A stretch of 64,000 bases of DNA from Bifidobacterium breve. Lineage in GTDB: Bacteria; Actinomycetota; Actinomycetes; Nanopelagicales; Nanopelagicaceae. Below the pieces are notes generated by a model. It ran no database searches and had not been told where the DNA came from. It saw only the letters and a program-made list of their open reading frames with translations. Both the position numbers and the translations under genes were made by a program. The stretch is taken from assembly GCA_945885625.1 (NCBI GenBank), contig CAMCYS010000004.1:1-64000 (forward strand). Direction: 5' to 3'. Below are positions 61,692-64,000 of this stretch, in pieces (within the stretch, counting starts at the first letter, position 1; each line of letters begins with the position of its first letter).

Positions 61692-62462
61692 ATGAAAGTT
61701 ATCTTGTGGAACTTGCGCAAGAGCTTGCTCGAATTGTTTCCCACTAATAAATTTCGGTTAATTCTAATCAGCCTTTCATTGTTAGCTGCGTCAATTTCAG
61801 TTTCTGAATTATTAGTCGCAAAATTCTTCACTCAAATCATTTTGCATGAAGATGAACTCTCTGACAGAGAACTCATATTTTTTGTCATCTTCTTTTTCCT
61901 TTTTTATGGATTAACCCGAGCGGGACAGTATTTTCAACGTATCTATCGACTCAAAGTATTTGAGAGAGCATTTAAGGCTAATGAGAGCGGTTTAAGTAAA
62001 TTTCAAGAGAATTGGCGCTGGTCACTCGCTATCGAACTAACCAATATTTTGGCAACCTTGACGCAACTCGGTGTGGTGATTCTGTTCTTTATCTACGTTA
62101 ACCCAATGTTTGGCTTACTGGATCTAGTTATCGTGTTAATAGTTCTTCAATTAATTGGTCGTATATTTGCTAAACAAATCAAAGAACAGCGAAACTTTGC
62201 TAATGCTCGGAAAAAGAGAAAGAGAATTGGGTCTGCCGAAAAATTTAGAACTCGAATCAAGTCAGGTGAGGTAGGAATTTTGCAGTCCGGCGGAGCTATG
62301 ATTGTTTTACTTGGGCTACTCTTGTATTTAAGCCATCAGGGTGAAATCAGCCCCGCTAATACAGTTGTTCTTTTCTTTGGTCTAAGAATGCAGAATTCAG
62401 GGCTCTCGAGCATGTCAACCAGTCTGATGAGATTCGCAAGGGCTCGGACGCATAGTGAGTGA
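61692..62462 (+). CDS. ABC-exporter-like transmembrane domain without ATPase domain
   Basis: This 256-residue protein has about five helices (RLILISLSLLAASISVSELL; LIFFVIFFFLFYGLTRAG; IELTNILATLTQLGVVILFF) separated by long basic cytoplasmic loops, as in the membrane half of type IV ABC exporters. The segment after the last helix (VVLFFGLRMQNSGLSSMSTSLMRFARAR) is where the ATPase domain would begin, but the gene ends there and overlaps the next by 8 bp. AGAGGGA precedes the ATG. It may need a separate ATPase or act without one. Confidence 0.65.
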   Translation: MKVILWNLRKSLLELFPTNKFRLILISLSLLAASISVSELLVAKFFTQIILHEDELSDRELIFFVIFFFLFYGLTRAGQYFQRIYRLKVFERAFKANESGLSKFQENWRWSLAIELTNILATLTQLGVVILFFIYVNPMFGLLDLVIVLIVLQLIGRIFAKQIKEQRNFANARKKRKRIGSAEKFRTRIKSGEVGILQSGGAMIVLLGLLLYLSHQGEISPANTVVLFFGLRMQNSGLSSMSTSLMRFARARTHSE

Positions 62463-63219
62463 CGAGCTTTTAACTATTGGGTTTTCAACTCTTTCTGAGC
62501 GCATAAATAATATTGAACCCCCGCGCGTAAGTATCCCGCACAAGGTTTTTATCTCTATTCAAGACCCGCAGAATTCAACTGGGCCACTACCGACTAATTT
62601 TAAATTTGAATCAGAAAAATCATCTGAGCTTGGCGTAGCCAAAAGTAGAAACACAGTAATTCGAAGCACTAAAACTAAATACTTGTTATTTGCCGATGAT
62701 GAAATCGTTTTCCTAGATCGAGGAGTTAAGTCGGCGGTTGCTTATTTAGAGGAGCACCCAGAATGCGACCTAGTTCTCGCCCAAGCAATTGATACAACTG
62801 GCGCTCTTCGTAAACGCTATCCGAAGAAGAAAGTGAGATTAACCAAGTTTAATTCGGCAAAAGCTGCGACCTACGAAATGATTATCCGCGTCGAGAGCAT
62901 CAAAGCTAAAGGTGTTTACTTTGACGAGAAATTTGGGGCTGGTGTGAGTAATTACATTGGTGATGAGTACATTTTTATTACAGATCTATTAAATAAAGGT
63001 GGAAATGCGATCTTCTTGCCAATCACAATTGCAGTCCACCCGAAAGATAGCTCTGGAAGTCTTTGGGGTACCGAGCGAGATCTTTTGGCGCGCGCGCAAG
63101 TTTTCCAGCGAGTATTTGGATCTTGGGCACCTTTAGTGCGAGCTGCTTTCTACTTTAAGAATTATGGCAAGACCAACGGTCTTCGCAGTTTCAAAAAGTT
63201 TGTACGCGGAAAAATCTAG
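62455..63219 (+). CDS. GT2-like glycosyltransferase
   Basis: This 254-residue GT-A-fold protein has a short VFISIQDPQNST start, the acceptor-site preceding GVAKSRNTVIRSTKTKYLLF, then ADDE (the DxD-like metal motif) and GAGVSNYIGDEYIFITDLL near residue 170. It resembles small GT2 enzymes of capsule and wall-polymer loci. GTG start overlaps the preceding gene, and its end overlaps the convergent aminotransferase by 4 bp. Donor and acceptor are unknown. Confidence 0.75.
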   Translation: MSDELLTIGFSTLSERINNIEPPRVSIPHKVFISIQDPQNSTGPLPTNFKFESEKSSELGVAKSRNTVIRSTKTKYLLFADDEIVFLDRGVKSAVAYLEEHPECDLVLAQAIDTTGALRKRYPKKKVRLTKFNSAKAATYEMIIRVESIKAKGVYFDEKFGAGVSNYIGDEYIFITDLLNKGGNAIFLPITIAVHPKDSSGSLWGTERDLLARAQVFQRVFGSWAPLVRAAFYFKNYGKTNGLRSFKKFVRGKI

Positions 63220-64000
63220 TCACGAAGCGCTTTAGCTAAAGATCTAAAATCTTCCACCAAAAGATTAATCTCAGTTTGGCCATGAGCCAAAGAAATCAAC
63301 CATTGTTCATCAAGTCCTGGCGGGGTAATGATTCCACGGTTTAGCGACCATAACCAAGAAAGTTCAGCGACTTGGAAATCAGTTGCTTTGTAATCGCGAT
63401 AATTTCGGACTGGGGTTGTTGACCAAGTAATACAGCCTTTTACGCCAAAACCAACGGTGTGCGCAGGCAAGTTGTACTCATCAATAATTTCATTAATGCG
63501 TACAAGTGCTTGCTTATTTAGCGCTTCAGCTTTTTCAATAGCTTGCGGAGTACAGATTTTATCAATCGCACGAATGCCGGCCATCGCAAGTGGGTTTCCA
63601 TTAAAAGTACCAAAATGTCCAAGGCGACCATCGGTAACAGCTTGCATGTACTTTTCTTTTCCACCAAAGGCGGCAACCGGAACACCACCACCAATTGATT
63701 TAGCAAGCGTGATGAGATCTGGTTTAACGCCAAGCCGTTGCGCAGCCCCTTGGTATCCAGCCGTTAAACCGGTCTTTACTTCGTCAAAGATCAAAATGAT
63801 CCCGTATTGATCACAGAGTTGGCGAACGGATTCAAGATAGCCAGCATCTGGCAACACGATTGCAATATTTTCGAGAACTGGCTCAAGAATAAAGCAGGCG
63901 ATTTTGTCAGCATGAGCTTGGAATACTCGCTCAAGTGATTCAATGTTATTAAACGGCACAACATAAACATCGCCAGGCACAGTTCCGATATTTGCAACTG
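63216..64000 (-). CDS. Class III aminotransferase (glutamate-1-semialdehyde aminomutase-like), 5' end outside window
   Basis: The frame stays open to the window end, so the N-terminal part is missing; the track's start at 63980 is an internal GTG. The visible 261 residues include the cofactor segment IIFDEVKTGLTAGYQGAAQ and the PLP-lysine site LITLAKSIGGGVPVAAFGG, then GTFNGNPLAMAGIRA. These are class III (GSA aminomutase-like) features. Arg after TG, common in the family as TGFR, is Leu here. In this polymer locus it may make an amino sugar or amino alcohol. Confidence 0.85.
   Translation of the reverse strand, partial: VANIGTVPGDVYVVPFNNIESLERVFQAHADKIACFILEPVLENIAIVLPDAGYLESVRQLCDQYGIILIFDEVKTGLTAGYQGAAQRLGVKPDLITLAKSIGGGVPVAAFGGKEKYMQAVTDGRLGHFGTFNGNPLAMAGIRAIDKICTPQAIEKAEALNKQALVRINEIIDEYNLPAHTVGFGVKGCITWSTTPVRNYRDYKATDFQVAELSWLWSLNRGIITPPGLDEQWLISLAHGQTEINLLVEDFRSLAKALRD

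Overview
The window looks like a chromosomal segment of a small-genome, moderate-GC actinobacterium, most likely a freshwater planktonic member of the Nanopelagicales (acI) or a close relative. This is inferred from gene content: actinobacterial FprA-type ferredoxin-NADP reductase, GuaB1-type IMP dehydrogenase paralogue, a heterodimeric Fluc pair, very tight gene packing with ATGA/TAATG overlaps, and many leaderless promoters (TAnnnT about 6 nt before the start codon). No 16S gene or marker set is present, so the placement is provisional.

Layout. 1-3.8 kb: end of sdhA, sdhB, a holin-like membrane protein, two Fluc (CrcB) genes, aminopeptidase P, and tRNA-Ser(GCT). 3.9-21.2 kb: a catabolic/uptake island with an Old-Yellow-Enzyme-type oxidoreductase, an Asp/Glu-racemase-family protein, a fumarate-reductase-like flavoprotein, an NMT1/SsuA-type ABC importer, an SDR, a flavin reductase, NanE, a GntR/FCD regulator, a complete Dpp-type ABC importer and a DapA/NanA-family aldolase. 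21.3-22.6 kb: fprA and tRNA-Arg(ACG).

22.6-30.25 kb: a 7.6 kb integrative element inserted in the 3' half of tRNA-Arg. It is bounded by 44-bp direct repeats (43/44 identical). It carries a tyrosine integrase, a zinc-finger protein of unknown role, an excisionase-like HTH protein, a DUF3631 ATPase with 9-nt repeat arrays at its 3' end (candidate replication origin), and a cargo half of very small secreted and membrane proteins, most with their own leaderless promoter. Tandem TGAAAGCAAA sites near both ends are likely integrase arm sites. The element-supplied tRNA 3' half adds an encoded CCA and a U27-U43 mismatch that the displaced host copy lacks.

30.3-38.7 kb: a tandem alpha/beta-hydrolase, a cupin, a MalY-type aminotransferase, a secreted GH13 enzyme, a sulfotransferase-like protein, an aldo/keto reductase and GuaB1. 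38.8-51.2 kb: a 3577-aa secreted surface protein (glycine-rich domains, about 15 InlB-type B-repeats, FN3 and Ig-like modules, Pro/Thr/Lys stalk), translationally coupled to a polytopic membrane protein. 51.3-53.8 kb: an ABC-2 exporter.

53.9-64 kb: an envelope-modification region. A four-gene coupled operon makes PAPS (cysD, cysNC) and includes a TSUP permease and a sulfotransferase, with no PAPS or sulfite reductase beside it, which suggests sulfation rather than sulfur assimilation. It is followed by a nucleotidyltransferase, two CDP-alcohol phosphotransferases, an ABC-exporter-like membrane domain without an ATPase, a GT2-like glycosyltransferase and a class III aminotransferase (cut by the window end). 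Together these suggest synthesis of a phosphodiester-linked, possibly sulfated, cell-surface polymer or lipid.
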